Assembly (NCBI RefSeq): GCF_001673365.1
Contig: NZ_LZLS01000198.1
Coordinates: forward strand, 1 to 59,070
Reading direction: 5' to 3'
Length of the DNA: 59,070 nt
DNA from: Mycobacterium asiaticum
Lineage (GTDB): Bacteria > Actinomycetota > Actinomycetes > Mycobacteriales > Mycobacteriaceae
The position numbers and the translations under genes were made by a program. Under the pieces are notes generated by a model. That model saw only the letters and a program-made list of their open reading frames with translations. It was not told the DNA's origin and did not search any database. Within the stretch, counting starts at the first letter, position 1. Every line of letters begins with the position of its first letter. Shown in pieces: positions 42,799 to 52,750 of this stretch.

Positions 42799-44574
42799 TC
42801 ACCGATGCTTTTTCCACCAAGCGTCCAGCTGCTCGAGACCGGGTCCACCGGGGTCGCCCTGGATGAGTGCGATCACCAGTTGGGCCTCGTTGGTCCAGAC
42901 CAGCGACGGGCTGCTTTCCTGGACCGCACAGAACGCCCGGCCGCCCATCTGCGGGCTGTCGGCGTGGTGCCAGTCGGTGGGCGACTTTTCCTCGCCAGGG
43001 CAGTTGACCATGATGTCCGTCCGCAACAGTCCGTCGAAGAACTGCCGCAGCGTTTCGGTTTCGCCGAACACCGTGAAGATCGCCCGGACCGGGCCGCCAG
43101 GGTCGACGTTCTTGTCGCAGATCACCCTGGCCAAGGCATCTTTCGGCGGCAAGAAGGGTTTGCACGTGCCCGCCGGATACCCCAACGGCAGCAGGCTGAG
43201 CAGCCGTGCCAGCGCATCCGCCGAGGCGGCCCCCGACGGTTGGGTGACGGTTGACGGTGTCGAGGTGACCGCGCTGGTCTTGGTCGCCGACGGGGAGTCC
43301 GAACGCAGGCTGAGCCGGATTCCCTGCGCGGCGAACAGCAGCAGCACCACCAACGCGATGGCCCCGATCAGGACCCACGGGTTGCGCAGCCGCGCGGACA
43401 GCGCGGCCGGGCGCCGCGTTCGCGACGGACCGGACGGGCGCGGCGGGGGAGCCGGCTCGGGTTCGGGTGTCGGGTCGGGTTCACGGCGTTGTGGTGGGAG
43501 CTCAACCGCCGGCGCAAGCGGTTCGGGCTGGACCAGCGGCCCGCCCGGCGAAGACGCGATGGAGGGCACCGGCCCCGACGTTTCGACATCGCGGTGGGCC
43601 GTCAACGACTCAGGATCCGGCGCCGCGTCGACGTCCGCCGGCAGCGACATGTGTGCGGTCGCGTCGCCGACCGCCGCGTCGTGCTGCGGCCCGGCCTCTT
43701 CGCTGCGCTTGAGTATGCGGAACTCCTGCGCCTGATGCGGCGCGCTGAGTGCTTGACGTGCCGCCGTCGCCAACTCACCGGCGCTGGCGTAGCGATCTTC
43801 CGGCCGTTTCGCCATGCCGCGCGCGACTACCGCGTCGAACGCCACCGGTATACCGGGGCGCAGCTGGCTGGGACGTGGAATGGGAGCCATCAGATGGGCG
43901 GTGATCAGCATACCGGCGCTGTCGGCGCGGTAGGGCGGCGTCCCGGTCAAGCACTCGTGCAACACGCAGGTCAGCGAATAAATGTCGGCCCGATGGTCCA
44001 CCTCGCCGTCGGAAAAGCGTTCCGGGGCCATGTAGCGCCAGGTTCCTACCGCGGTTCCGATCTGGGTCAGCTTTTCGTCGGTGGCCGCACTGGCGATCCC
44101 GAAATCCACCAGGTACACGAAGTCGTCCTGGGTGACCAGGATGTTCTCCGGTTTGACGTCTCGGTGCATCACCCCGGCGGCGTGCGCGGCGTCGAGTGCC
44201 GAGGCGATCTGATGCACCAGCGCCACCGCCCAAGGCGGCGTCACCGGTCCGAAGCGCTCGAGCAGCAGCGCCAGGTGAGTGCCTTCGATCAGCCGCATGT
44301 CCAGGTAGAGCTGGCCGTCGATTTCGCCGTAGTCGTGGATAGGCACCACGTGGGGTTCCTGCAGTCGACCCGCGTTGCGCGCCTCGCGCTGCATCCGCAT
44401 CCGGAAAACCGGGTCGTGACTGAGGCGCTCGGAGAGCAGCTTGAGTGCGACGACCCGCTGACGGACGGTGTCGACGGCTTCGTAGACCTCGCCCATGCCG
44501 CCACTGCCCAACTGGCGCTTGAGGAAGTACGGCCCGAACCGGGTCCCCACTCGCGAACCTCGCGCGGAGCTCAT
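42799..44574 (-). CDS. membrane Ser/Thr protein kinase
   Basis: ATG 44574 behind GAGGAG gives a 591-residue receptor-type kinase. The kinase domain (about 15-270) has a GSGGMGEVYEA glycine loop, ATP lysine K45, HRDVKPEN with catalytic D139, and DFG with D157. A Pro-rich juxtamembrane linker (about 330-395) leads to one transmembrane helix (about 398-420). An extracellular domain of ~170 residues containing three Cys follows, with no PASTA repeat. It resembles the mycobacterial PknE/PknF/PknH group. I recall no kinase at this point in M. tuberculosis, so it may be a lineage-specific gain or a loss there. The signal sensed is unknown. Confidence 0.9.
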   Translation of the reverse strand: MSSARGSRVGTRFGPYFLKRQLGSGGMGEVYEAVDTVRQRVVALKLLSERLSHDPVFRMRMQREARNAGRLQEPHVVPIHDYGEIDGQLYLDMRLIEGTHLALLLERFGPVTPPWAVALVHQIASALDAAHAAGVMHRDVKPENILVTQDDFVYLVDFGIASAATDEKLTQIGTAVGTWRYMAPERFSDGEVDHRADIYSLTCVLHECLTGTPPYRADSAGMLITAHLMAPIPRPSQLRPGIPVAFDAVVARGMAKRPEDRYASAGELATAARQALSAPHQAQEFRILKRSEEAGPQHDAAVGDATAHMSLPADVDAAPDPESLTAHRDVETSGPVPSIASSPGGPLVQPEPLAPAVELPPQRREPDPTPEPEPAPPPRPSGPSRTRRPAALSARLRNPWVLIGAIALVVLLLFAAQGIRLSLRSDSPSATKTSAVTSTPSTVTQPSGAASADALARLLSLLPLGYPAGTCKPFLPPKDALARVICDKNVDPGGPVRAIFTVFGETETLRQFFDGLLRTDIMVNCPGEEKSPTDWHHADSPQMGGRAFCAVQESSPSLVWTNEAQLVIALIQGDPGGPGLEQLDAWWKKHR

Positions 44575-44864
44575 CGTCGACTCCTCAACCAAACGGGCAA
44601 CGCTAAACCGCGGTCACGCATTCATGACGTTAATTGTTTGCCAGTGCGAACGCACCAATAATGCAGCATTCGATCCATCCTCGGACCGTTCCGTTGCCTG
44701 TGTTGCGTCGGCCAAGTCGAAAAATTGACGCCCACCCACGCGCTTCGAACAGAAAAACTGCAGTAACCGTGCTTATCGCGCATACAAGGGTCATTATTAG
44801 ACAGCGAATCTCCGAACAGAGGTTTTCGACAGCTTCCGGCCCGGATGTCGGTGGGAGGTCATCA

Positions 44865-45767
44865 ATGGCCAACGTCGAATACGCGACGTTGCTGGCATTG
44901 GGCGCGGCGCTGATGGCCGGGCTCAGCTACGTGATCCTGCAGCGATCCGCCCAACAAGTCACCGATGAAGAGGTCGGCCATCTGACGCTCTTTCAGCTGT
45001 CGCTGCAAAACGCGCAATGGTGGCTGGGCAGCCTGGCGGCTATGGGCAGCTTCGTATTTCAGGCGCTCGCTTTGACCATGGGTTCGGTGGTTCTGGTGCA
45101 GTCGCTGCAAGCCACCGCGCTGCTGTTCGCGTTGCCGATCGACGCCCGGTTGACCCACCACCGCTGTACCGCCAAGGAATGGATGTGGGCGATCTTGCTG
45201 GCCGCGGCGGTGGCGGTAATCGTTTTGGCGGGCGACCCGTCTGCGGGGTACGCCCGTGCGCCGTTGCACACCTGGGTCGTGGTCGCCGTGGTGATGGTCC
45301 CAGCTTTGCTGCTGTGCGTGGTGGGGGCGCGGCTGACGTCGGGCACGGTGTCGGCGGTCATGTTGGCGCTGGCGTCGGCCGCAACGCTCGCGGTGTTCAC
45401 GGTGCTGACCAAGGGTGTGGTCGCCGAACTCGGCGACGGGTTCGGGGCTCTGCTGCGCGCCCCGGAGTTCTACGCCTGGGCCGTGGTGCTCCCGATCGGA
45501 CTGATGCTTCAGCAGTCCGCGTTGCGCGCGGGTGCCCTGACCGCGACCTTGCCGACGATCACCGTCTCGCGACCTGTCATCGCCTCGGTGCTCGGCGTGA
45601 CCGTGCTCGGGGAAGTTGTGCACGCCGGAGAGGGGCAGGTGTTGACTCTCGCGGTTGCTGTGGCGGTGGTCGTCGTCGCGACGGTGGCGCTCGCCCGTGA
45701 TGAGGCCGAGATGATGGCCCACCCCGACGACGAGGTGAAAACCGCAGGTCAGTTCGCCGTTTCTTGA
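44865..45767 (+). CDS. DMT-type integral membrane protein 1 (Rv2729c-like)
   Basis: ATG 44865 behind GGGAGGTC gives 300 residues with nine or ten hydrophobic helices covering nearly the whole chain, and a short charged C-terminus. The two halves are alike in arrangement, as in drug/metabolite transporters. Motifs shared with the next protein include an RSAQQVTDEEVGHL/RSAHEITDEQVGHL loop, a VQSLQATALLFALPI/VTTLQVTALLFALPI helix, VLTKGVV, and an LQQSALRAGALTATLPTITV segment. The transported compound is unknown. It diverges from the kinase gene across 290 bp. Confidence 0.85.
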   Translation: MANVEYATLLALGAALMAGLSYVILQRSAQQVTDEEVGHLTLFQLSLQNAQWWLGSLAAMGSFVFQALALTMGSVVLVQSLQATALLFALPIDARLTHHRCTAKEWMWAILLAAAVAVIVLAGDPSAGYARAPLHTWVVVAVVMVPALLLCVVGARLTSGTVSAVMLALASAATLAVFTVLTKGVVAELGDGFGALLRAPEFYAWAVVLPIGLMLQQSALRAGALTATLPTITVSRPVIASVLGVTVLGEVVHAGEGQVLTLAVAVAVVVVATVALARDEAEMMAHPDDEVKTAGQFAVS

Positions 45768-45964
45768 GACTTCCAGGGCTTGCGTGCCCGGTAACAAATC
45801 AATTCAAGTTGCGTAGCAGCAGGTGGGCACGCCGCGACGGCGGGTACCGTAACGATGGGTGTCGATCTTCACAGCCGTCCCATAGCTGGTTCTGGGTATT
45901 ACAAAGCCCGATTTGGAAAGGTCGATCCCGGACTGAATCACTGTTCACGGTGCAGGCAAGTCCA

Positions 45965-45970
45965 TAAGCT
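45965..45970 (+). promoter_or_regulatory. possible -10 hexamer (TAAGCT) upstream of the second DMT gene
   Basis: TAAGCT is preceded at 17 nt by TGTTCA, a plausible -35, and followed by a leader of about 60 nt to ATG 46037. The 269-bp gap 45768-46036 otherwise shows no gene or recognisable RNA element to me. Confidence 0.35.
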
Positions 45971-46036
45971 GAAAGTTGAACTGCAAGCGAACACCGGGGG
46001 AACGCTGGCAGCGAAGTCGGGAGTTGAGGGTCGCCC

Positions 46037-47005
46037 ATGTCAATGGTTGGGATTGCCGGAATCATCGCGCTGTTCGCGGCACTGGCCTCGGCGACCGGAG
46101 ACGTGATCCGTCAGCGCTCGGCGCACGAGATCACCGACGAACAAGTCGGCCACCTCAAATTGTTCGGCATGTCGCTGCGGGACACCCGCTGGTGGTTAGG
46201 CGGCATGTGCGCGATCCTCAACTACAGCTTGCAGGCGTTAGCCCTGGTGTGGGCGTCGGTGATGCTGGTGACCACGCTGCAGGTGACGGCCCTGCTGTTC
46301 GCCCTACCCATCTACGCCCGGCTTGCCCACCACCGGATCACCCGTTCGCAGTGGGTGTGGGCGACCCTGCTGGCCGCCGCCTTGGCGATTGTCATCAAGG
46401 TCGGTGACCCGGTCGCCGGACACGACCGCGCCCCGTTGGGAACCTGGATCGTCGTTGCCGCGGTGATGGGTCCGATTCTGCTGTCCTGCGTGGTGGCAGC
46501 GAAGGTGTGGCACGGGCGCCCGCAGGCCGCGGTGCTGCTGGCCGTGGTTTCTGGATCGTCGCTGGCACTGTTCGCCGTGTTGACCAAGGGCGTCGTCGAC
46601 GTCCTGCGCACGCAAGGTCTGTTGGCCGCGTTGACCGCCCCGGAGTTCATCCCGTGGTTGGTGGTGATGTTGTGCGGGATGATCTTCCAGCAGTCAGCGT
46701 TCCGGGCTGGTGCGCTGACGGCGTCGCTGCCGACGATGACAGTCGCCAAGCCAGTCGTTGCCGCGGTGCTGGGCGTTCTCGTGCTCGGCGAGACGCTGGA
46801 CGCTGACGGCTACGAGGCGTTCGTGCTGCTGGCAGCGGCGGTGGTCGTGATCGCGGCGACGGTCGCGCTGGCCCGCGGCGAAGCCGAAGCCATCGAGGCC
46901 GAGATCCCGCCGGAGCACCCGACCGGCGACGATCAACCCGTCGATCCCGTCGCCAATCCCGTCACAGCGACTGACGGCCCGGCCGCCAGGTCAACCCCCG
47001 CCTGA
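46037..47005 (+). CDS. DMT-type integral membrane protein 2
   Basis: The 322-residue paralogue of the preceding gene has the same nine to ten helices and shared motifs (RSAHEITDEQVGHL, VTTLQVTALLFALPI, FQQSAFRAGALTASLPTMTV). Its C-terminal tail is longer, acidic and Pro-rich (about 285-322). The duplicate pair is separated by 269 bp with a possible promoter, so the copies may be controlled separately. No experimental function is known to me for this family in mycobacteria. Confidence 0.85.
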   Translation: MSMVGIAGIIALFAALASATGDVIRQRSAHEITDEQVGHLKLFGMSLRDTRWWLGGMCAILNYSLQALALVWASVMLVTTLQVTALLFALPIYARLAHHRITRSQWVWATLLAAALAIVIKVGDPVAGHDRAPLGTWIVVAAVMGPILLSCVVAAKVWHGRPQAAVLLAVVSGSSLALFAVLTKGVVDVLRTQGLLAALTAPEFIPWLVVMLCGMIFQQSAFRAGALTASLPTMTVAKPVVAAVLGVLVLGETLDADGYEAFVLLAAAVVVIAATVALARGEAEAIEAEIPPEHPTGDDQPVDPVANPVTATDGPAARSTPA

Positions 47006-47019
47006 GGCTGACCAGACGA

Positions 47020-47025
47020 TATTTT
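47020..47025 (+). promoter_or_regulatory. -10 hexamer (TATTTT) for the leaderless Rv2728c-like gene
   Basis: TATTTT is followed by 6 nt and GTG 47032 with no ribosome site. It probably also drives miaA, which overlaps the end of this gene. Confidence 0.6.
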
Positions 47026-47031
47026 GGTGGC

Positions 47032-47757
47032 GTGCTGGACGCCATCGCAATCGTTCCGTGCGCGCCGGTGCTTGTTCCCGAACTCGTCGGAACAGCCGCC
47101 GCTGAGGTCGCCGATCTCGTCGCCGCGGCCGTCGCCGCCGCCGCCGGGTTACCGGCGCGCTGGATCGCGGTGGGCGCCGGACGGGCTGGCTCGGTGATTG
47201 GGCCGGAAGGCGTCGGTACCTTTGCCGGCTTCGGTGTCGATGTGCCGGTGCGGCTGGCGCCGCAGGATCCCGCACGGCAGGAACCCGCGGTCCTCGGTGA
47301 CTGGCCCCTGCCCGCGCTGATCGCGGGCTGGGTACGCGGCCAGGCCCGCCCGGATGGCTGCGTGCAGGTGCGTGTCTATCCCGCGGACCCGGATCCGGCC
47401 ACGGCCACGGCCACGGCCACGGCCACGGCCCTGGCCTACGGCCGTCAATTGCGCGCCGAGATCGACCGCGAACCCGACCCGATCGGGGTGTTGATCGTCG
47501 CGGACGGCGTCAACACCCTGACACCGCAGGCCCCCGGCGGCTACCAGCCCGAGGCCGCGGCCGCGCAGCAGCTCTTGGACGACGCGCTGGCCCGCGGCGA
47601 CGTCGACGCGCTGGCCGCGCTGCCCGAACCGGTGCTGGGCCGGGTGGCCTTTGCGGTGCTGGCCGGCCTCGCCGAACCGGGACCGCGATCGACCAAAGAG
47701 TTCTACCGTGGCGCCCCCTACGGTGTCGGCTACTTCGTCGGCGTCTGGCAACCGTGA
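47032..47757 (+). CDS. Rv2728c-like protein (LigB/class III extradiol dioxygenase-like fold)
   Basis: The 241-residue soluble protein starts MLDAIAIVPCAPVLVPELVG, with a VPxxPxLVPEL pattern seen in class III extradiol dioxygenase-like (LigB) proteins. Other conserved segments are LIVADGVNTLTPQAPGGY and KEFYRGAPYGVGYFVGVW at the end. The canonical metal-binding histidines are not obvious, so catalytic activity is doubtful. A hexanucleotide repeat inside the gene encodes an Ala-Thr run (residues 123-133). GTG 47032 is at leaderless spacing. The stop overlaps the miaA start (GTGA). Confidence 0.8.
   Translation: MLDAIAIVPCAPVLVPELVGTAAAEVADLVAAAVAAAAGLPARWIAVGAGRAGSVIGPEGVGTFAGFGVDVPVRLAPQDPARQEPAVLGDWPLPALIAGWVRGQARPDGCVQVRVYPADPDPATATATATATALAYGRQLRAEIDREPDPIGVLIVADGVNTLTPQAPGGYQPEAAAAQQLLDDALARGDVDALAALPEPVLGRVAFAVLAGLAEPGPRSTKEFYRGAPYGVGYFVGVWQP
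47397..47430 (+). repeat. ACGGCC hexanucleotide repeat inside the Rv2728c-like gene
   Basis: GGCC followed by five perfect ACGGCC units encodes alternating Thr and Ala. The unit is a multiple of three, so copy-number changes would alter protein length without a frameshift. Confidence 0.95.
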
Positions 47758-48680
47758 GACCGCTGGCCATCATCGGCCCTACGGGTACCGGCAAATCGCA
47801 ACTGGCGCTCGAGGTCGCCGAAGCGCTCCGGGGCGAGATCGCTGCCGAGATTGTGAATGCCGACGCGATGCAGCTCTATCGCGGCATGGACATCGGGACG
47901 GCCAAACTGCCCGTCGACCAGCGCCGCGGCATCCCGCATCATCAACTCGACGTGCTCGATGTCAGCGAGACCGCAACTGTCGCCCGCTATCAACAAGCTG
48001 CCGTCGCCGACATCGAGGCGATCAGGGCCCGGGCAGCGGTGCCGATCGTGGTCGGCGGATCGATGCTCTACCTGCAATCGCTGCTCGACAACTGGTCGTT
48101 TCCCGCGACGGATCCGGCCGTGCGTGCGCGCTGGGAACAGCGGCTCGCCGAGATCGGCGTCGGCTCGCTGCATGCCGAGCTGGCTCGCCGGGACCCGGTT
48201 GCGGCAGCAACGATCAATCCGACCGACGGCCGCCGCACGGTGCGTGCGCTGGAGGTCATCGAGCTCACCGGCCAGCCGTTCGCCGCGTCCGCGCCACGCA
48301 TCGGCGAACCCCGCTGGGGCGCGTCGATCATCGGATTAGATTGTGAGACAACCGTTCTCGATGAGAGACTAGCGCGGCGCACCGAGCAGATGTTTGCCGC
48401 CGGGCTGGTCGAGGAGGTGCGTACGCTGCTCGACCGCGGCCTGCGCGACGGCGTCACCGCATCGCGAGCACTGGGCTATGCCCAGGTGATCGCGGCCTTG
48501 GATGCGGGCGGCGCGGCGGGCCTGCTGCAGGAAGCGCAGGAACAAACCTTCATCGGCACCCGCCGCTACGTGCGGCGCCAACGCTCGTGGTTCCGGCGCG
48601 ATCACCGGGTGCACTGGATCGATCCGGCCGCGACCAACGCCGTCGAGGACGCGCTGCGGGTCTGGCGGCACGTATCCTGA
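47754..48680 (+). CDS. miaA: tRNA dimethylallyltransferase MiaA
   Basis: The 308-residue enzyme transfers a dimethylallyl group to A37 of tRNAs reading UNN codons, producing the substrate for MiaB. It has a P-loop GPTGTGKS at residues 9-16, VNADAMQLYRGMDIGTAK with the catalytic Asp region, and PHHQLDVLD. VVGGSMLYLQSL and the C-terminal TRRYVRRQRSWFRRD segment, which grips tRNA, complete the set. GTG 47754 overlaps the upstream stop. dapF follows after 15 bp. Confidence 0.96.
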   Translation: MRPLAIIGPTGTGKSQLALEVAEALRGEIAAEIVNADAMQLYRGMDIGTAKLPVDQRRGIPHHQLDVLDVSETATVARYQQAAVADIEAIRARAAVPIVVGGSMLYLQSLLDNWSFPATDPAVRARWEQRLAEIGVGSLHAELARRDPVAAATINPTDGRRTVRALEVIELTGQPFAASAPRIGEPRWGASIIGLDCETTVLDERLARRTEQMFAAGLVEEVRTLLDRGLRDGVTASRALGYAQVIAALDAGGAAGLLQEAQEQTFIGTRRYVRRQRSWFRRDHRVHWIDPAATNAVEDALRVWRHVS

Positions 48681-48695
48681 GCTGGTGATTTCCCG

Positions 48696-49577
48696 ATGAT
48701 CTTTGCCAAGGGCCACGGCACCGAGAATGACTTCGTGCTGCTGCCCGATCTGGATTGCCGGACCGACCTGACCGCTGTGCGGGTCGCGGCGCTGTGTGAC
48801 CGGCGACGGGGGCTGGGCGCCGACGGCGTCCTGCGGGTCACCACCGCAGGCGCGGCGGTCAACGCCGGCGTCCTCGATCGCGCGCCCGAAGGCGTCCGCG
48901 ACGACGACTGGTACATGGACTACCGCAACGCCGACGGATCGATCGCGCAGATGTGCGGCAACGGGGTGCGGGTCTTCGCGCACTACCTACAGGCCAGCGG
49001 GTTGGAGCCGCGCGACGAGTTCGTCGTCGGCTCACTCGCCGGACCCCGGCTGGTCACGCTGCAGCACGTCGGCCCAACCAGCGCCGATATCAGCGTCGAC
49101 ATGGGCAAAGCCAACAAACTGGGCAGCGGGGGACCGGCCTTCGAAGCGCTCGTCGGCGGCCGGCGGTTCGCCGGTCTGGCCGTCGACGTCGGCAACCCAC
49201 ACCTGGCTTGTGTCGATCCGGCGCTCAGCCTCGACGAGCTGGCAGCTTTGGATGTCGGCGCCCCGGTCGAGTTCGATCATGTTCAGTTCCCCGAAGGGGT
49301 CAATGTCGAGGTGCTGACGGCACCGACCGACTCGGTGGTCCACATGCGCGTGCACGAACGCGGCGTCGGCGAAACGCGCTCGTGCGGTACCGGAACAGTG
49401 GCGGCCGCGGTCGCCGCGCTCGCCAGCACGGGGGCCGAAACCGGCACCCTCACCGTGCGCGTCCCCGGCGGCGACGTCACCGTCACGGTCGCCGACTCGA
49501 CCAGCTTCCTGCGCGGGCCTTCGATCTTGGTGGCCCGCGGCGAAATCGACGACGGCTGGTGGGACACGCTGGCCTGA
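48696..49577 (+). CDS. dapF: diaminopimelate epimerase DapF
   Basis: The 293-residue PLP-independent epimerase converts LL- to meso-diaminopimelate for peptidoglycan and lysine. The two active-site cysteines are C87 (MCGNGVR) and C230 (SCGTGT). The FAKGHGTENDF start and the DVGNPHLACVD segment are typical. A TATCCT hexamer at 48673-48678 could drive it separately from miaA. hflX starts 49 bp after its stop. Confidence 0.96.
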   Translation: MIFAKGHGTENDFVLLPDLDCRTDLTAVRVAALCDRRRGLGADGVLRVTTAGAAVNAGVLDRAPEGVRDDDWYMDYRNADGSIAQMCGNGVRVFAHYLQASGLEPRDEFVVGSLAGPRLVTLQHVGPTSADISVDMGKANKLGSGGPAFEALVGGRRFAGLAVDVGNPHLACVDPALSLDELAALDVGAPVEFDHVQFPEGVNVEVLTAPTDSVVHMRVHERGVGETRSCGTGTVAAAVAALASTGAETGTLTVRVPGGDVTVTVADSTSFLRGPSILVARGEIDDGWWDTLA

Positions 49578-49626
49578 TTTATTCAGGTGCACGGCGTTGC
49601 ACAACGTGCCACCATCGAAACTGCCT

Positions 49627-51057
<1,431 letters not shown>

Positions 51058-51190
51058 CCGCGCAGCGAACTTCGGGACGGTATTCCGAAACGAGCGTGCT
51101 GTCGGTCAACTTGCGGCCCACGCCGATTGCCGACCAACCGCCCGGTTGGTATATCTTGGGCGCAGAGTCGCTTTCGCCAAAGGGGTAACC

Positions 51191-52351
51191 ATGGGCAGTG
51201 CCGTCAAGTACCAGCGCACACTTTTCGAACCCGAGCACGATCTGTTCCGCGAGTCCTACCGCGGCTTCCTCGATCGCCACGTCGCGCCGTATCACGACGA
51301 CTGGGAGAAGGCCAAGATTGTCGACCGCGGCGTGTGGCTGGAGGCCGGCAAGCAGGGGTTCCTGGGCATGGCCGTCCCCGAGGAGTACGGCGGCGGTGGC
51401 AATCCCGATTTCCGCTACAACACCATCGTCACCGAGGAAACCGTCATCGGCCGCTACAGCGGACTCGGTTTCGGCTTGCACAACGACGTGGTAGCGCCGT
51501 ATCTGCTCAAGCTCACCAATGAGGAGCAGAAACAGCGCTGGCTGCCCAAGTTCTGCACCGGTGAACTGATCACGGCGATCGCGATGACCGAGCCGGGAAC
51601 CGGTAGCGACCTGCAGGGCATCAAGACCCGCGCCGTCAAGCAGGGTGACCACTACATCCTTAACGGCTCCAAGACGTTCATCACCAACGGCATCAATTCC
51701 GATCTGGTGATCGTGGTGGCTCAGACCGACCCCGAGAAAGGCGCGCAGGGCTTCAGTTTGCTGGTCGTCGAGCGCGGCATGGAGGGCTTCGAGCGCGGCC
51801 GCCACCTGGACAAGATCGGTCTGGACGCCCAGGACACCGCCGAGCTGTCGTTCAGCGATGTGAAGGTGCCCGCCGAAAACCTCCTCGGTGAGGAGGGCAT
51901 GGGCTTCATCTACCTGATGCAGAACCTGCCGCAGGAACGCATCAACATCGCCGTCATGGCCGCTTCGGCCATGGAGTCGGTGCTCGAGGAGACGCTGCAA
52001 TACACCAAGGAACGCAAGGCATTTGGCAAGTCGATCGGCAACTTCCAGAACAGCCGCTTCCTGCTGGCCGAATTGGCCACCGAGGCCACCGTGGTACGCA
52101 TCATGGTGGACAACTTCCTCGCCCTGCACTTGGACGGAAAGCTCACGGCCGAGCAGGCCGCGATGGCCAAGTGGTATTCCACCGAGAAGCAGGTTCACCT
52201 GATCGACCGTTGCCTGCAGTTGCACGGCGGGTACGGCTACATGCGCGAATACACCGTTGCCCGTGCGTATCTGGATGCCCGGGTGCAGACGATCTACGGC
52301 GGCACCACGGAGATCATGAAGGAGATCATCGGCCGCGGCCTCGGTGTCTGA
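51191..52351 (+). CDS. fadE20: acyl-CoA dehydrogenase FadE20
   Basis: ATG 51191 gives a 386-residue single-subunit acyl-CoA dehydrogenase. The flavin motif AMTEPGTGSDLQGIKT and the KAFGKSIGNFQNSRFLLAE and LHGGYGYMREYTVAR segments are complete. At the MCAD catalytic position it has Gly (IYGGTTEI). A Glu is instead present at E249 in LPQERINIA, the position used by long-chain and isovaleryl-type enzymes, so a long-chain or branched substrate is likely. It is transcribed in the same direction as hflX. Confidence 0.93.
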   Translation: MGSAVKYQRTLFEPEHDLFRESYRGFLDRHVAPYHDDWEKAKIVDRGVWLEAGKQGFLGMAVPEEYGGGGNPDFRYNTIVTEETVIGRYSGLGFGLHNDVVAPYLLKLTNEEQKQRWLPKFCTGELITAIAMTEPGTGSDLQGIKTRAVKQGDHYILNGSKTFITNGINSDLVIVVAQTDPEKGAQGFSLLVVERGMEGFERGRHLDKIGLDAQDTAELSFSDVKVPAENLLGEEGMGFIYLMQNLPQERINIAVMAASAMESVLEETLQYTKERKAFGKSIGNFQNSRFLLAELATEATVVRIMVDNFLALHLDGKLTAEQAAMAKWYSTEKQVHLIDRCLQLHGGYGYMREYTVARAYLDARVQTIYGGTTEIMKEIIGRGLGV

Positions 52352-52750
52352 GTCGGTTGATCTCGGGCCGGTTTCGTCGCGGACCTGCTATCGACCGGAG
52401 GTCGGCCTCGCGTAGCGTCGGCACGTGGTCTCTGCGTACCTGACCGGCTTGGCTGCGCCGCTGCGCGCCGATGAACCGACCCAGCGTGAGACGCCGGACG
52501 AGGCCGGACAGTCGCGATCCACTTTCTCGCGACACGAGCGCGGCACGGCATCGTTTAGACATCGGCTCGGTATCCGTTTCCGTAATATGCACGATTGGAC
52601 TTCGCTTTTTTCGTTCGCTAAAGCAAAGTTGTGCGAGGCCGGTGACGATGCGAATCGTTGCTGGAGGACGGCCCACGGCGGTAGATCCGCCGGCTCGCCG
52701 GGTGGGCAGGGCATCGGCTGGGAGGCTTGGTGAACGGGCAGAGGGGTCAT
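52352..52750. other. gene-poor interval between fadE20 and the LGFP gene
   Basis: This 399-bp stretch has several short open frames on both strands, but none with a recognisable domain, a good ribosome site or mycobacterial-looking composition. A locally AT-richer part around 52595-52625 could hold a promoter for the downstream gene. In M. tuberculosis, as I recall, a TerC-type membrane protein (Rv2723) and a small protein (Rv2722) occupy this place. Neither is seen here. Confidence 0.6.

Noticed and set aside
45768..46036. Possible riboswitch before the second DMT gene
   Set aside because: I could not trace a conserved aptamer core or an adjacent terminator stem; only a promoter-like hexamer is supportable.
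52425..52733. 102-codon plus-strand frame and overlapping minus-strand frames after fadE20
   Set aside because: No ribosome site, no domain, inconsistent composition; treated as non-coding interval.
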